A stretch of 64,000 nt of DNA from Megamerina dolium. Lineage: Eukaryota; Arthropoda; Insecta; Diptera; Megamerinidae. The first letter of the stretch is position 1, and each line of letters opens with the position of its first letter. Below, in pieces: positions 63,061-64,000 of the stretch. The notes under the pieces were generated by a model. It saw only the letters and a program-made list of their open reading frames with translations. It searched no databases and was not told the origin of the DNA. A program made the translations under genes and the position numbers. The DNA is taken from positions 63,149,855-63,213,854 of the forward strand of contig OY978525.1 of assembly GCA_963854835.1 (NCBI GenBank), read 5' to 3'.

Positions 63061-64000
63061 TTATACTTCCCCTCGATATGGCGCAAGTCGCTCTAAGTGC
63101 ACTACTTTAAACTTTGCTCTTTTATTCCAGGCACGTTGAATACGATACACTACGTCATTTATCTTTGCTATAATCTCATATGGTCCTTCCCAATGAGTCT
63201 GTAGTTTAGGGGACAGGCCTTTCTTTCGTTGTGGATTATGAAGCATTACAAGCTCTCCTTCATAGAACCCTTTTGAATTCGCTTTCAAGTCATACCTGGC
63301 CTTCATCTTATTGCTTATCATCTGCGACCGCTCTCTGATGAACTGATGTACTTCATCCAACTGTTCCCGCTTTTCGCTAGTATAATTACCTTCGGTTGAT
63401 CTCGTTGGTGTTACGACTCCAAATTTTAAATCAGCTGGCAGTCTTAACTCGTTTCCAAAAATTGCCATTGCCGGTGTAGTAACCGTCGTACCATGTTGTG
63501 CGCATCTATATGCCATGAGGAACATTGGTATATGTACATCCCAGTCTCTTTGGTATTTATCTACGACTTTTCTCAAATATTCCTCCAAGGTACGGTTAAA
63601 TCGTTCTACCATGCCATCAGATTGTGGATGCAAAGGTGTTGTACGAGTTTTGTATATACCCAGCATACGGCATATCTCTTGGAATACAACTGATTCGAAA
63701 TTTCGACCTTGGTCTGAGTGTAACTCCATCGGTACACCAAAACGAGTAACCCATTGGTTGACGAATACATCCGCAACTGTACTAGCTTCCTGATTTGGAA
63801 TGGGGTATACTTCAGGCCATTTACTGAAGTAATCTATAACCACCAGAACATACTTGTTTCCTGCGTTGCTTATTGGAAATGGCCCAGCTATGTCCATAGC
63901 AATTCGCTCAAATGGAGCACCCACGGTGTATTGGTGCATCTTACCACGACTTTTCTTAGTGGGACCTTTGGTCATTGCACATTACTTACACTTCCGAATC
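63061..64000 (-). pseudogene. pol: gypsy copy 2 Pol, integrase end, with a stop
   Basis: The minus-strand frame 63975-63061 has the integrase core (DIAGPF, HSDQGRNFES, GMVERFNRTLEEY) and C-terminal domain, colinear with 12340-13209. A TAA at 63982-63984 in the same frame replaces a Gln codon of copy 1, just after the zinc finger, so this copy is also broken. The rest of pol lies beyond the window. Confidence 0.88.

Larger units (their letters stand above)
62586..64000 (-). mobile_element. gypsy element copy 2 (3' LTR and end of pol), runs off the window
   Basis: Same family as 7785-13684, in reverse orientation. LTR at 62586-63023, then polypurine tract, then integrase. It has several substitutions relative to copy 1, so is not the same insertion event; it keeps the 8 bp that copy 1 lost in the integrase region. 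Confidence 0.9.

Overview
The window looks like insect nuclear DNA, most likely from a higher fly (Diptera, possibly a tephritid-type fruit fly). Evidence: AT-rich sequence, introns of about 50-70 bp in the one host gene seen, long (TA)n arrays, and a mobile-element set of LOA, Jockey, RTE, Ty3/gypsy, BEL/Pao, Tc1, DD41D mariner, PIF/Harbinger and Tigger types. The species is inference. I see no bacterial-type genes, rRNA, genuine tRNA genes or CRISPR arrays.

Layout. 1-7784: old debris, comprising two tRNA-derived SINEs, a decayed Tigger/pogo transposase, a decayed Jockey retrotransposon and a TTAA-flanked MITE. 7785-13684: one complete Ty3/gypsy LTR retrotransposon with 437-bp LTRs that look identical, an ATAT target duplication, and a pol broken by one stop and one 8-bp deletion. 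13812-18967: a LOA-type retrotransposon on the minus strand, split by a Jockey insertion with a 7-bp target duplication.

17955-39503: the most striking part, three head-to-tail copies of a 7.15-7.22 kb unit. Each unit holds the LOA 5' end, (TA)n arrays, the SINE, a DD34E Tc1 element with perfect-looking TIRs, the last five coding exons of a laminin-G/EGF extracellular protein gene (perlecan-like is my best guess), and a Harbinger fragment cut at the unit junction. Units B and C share derived differences that A lacks. B alone has a 20-bp exon deletion that breaks the reading frame. A alone has a stop codon in the Tc1 transposase.

39504-56000: nested elements, comprising the rest of the first Harbinger element, a gypsy/errantivirus-like remnant, a BEL/Pao element on the minus strand interrupted by a nearly intact DD41D (rosa-like) mariner and by a full-length LOA element (14-bp target duplication), then two further Harbinger copies. 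56397-59880: (TA)n, a TG...CA-bounded candidate solo LTR, an RTE 3' fragment, a second decayed Tc1 and a SINE. 59881-62585: largely unrecognised AT-rich sequence with two weak MITE candidates. 62586-64000: the 3' part of a second, older copy of the gypsy family, in reverse orientation and running off the window.

Apart from the laminin-G/EGF exons, every protein I can name belongs to a transposable element. The window reads as a heterochromatin-like or intronic element nest around the 3' end of one host gene that was recently triplicated, or that has been misassembled into three copies.
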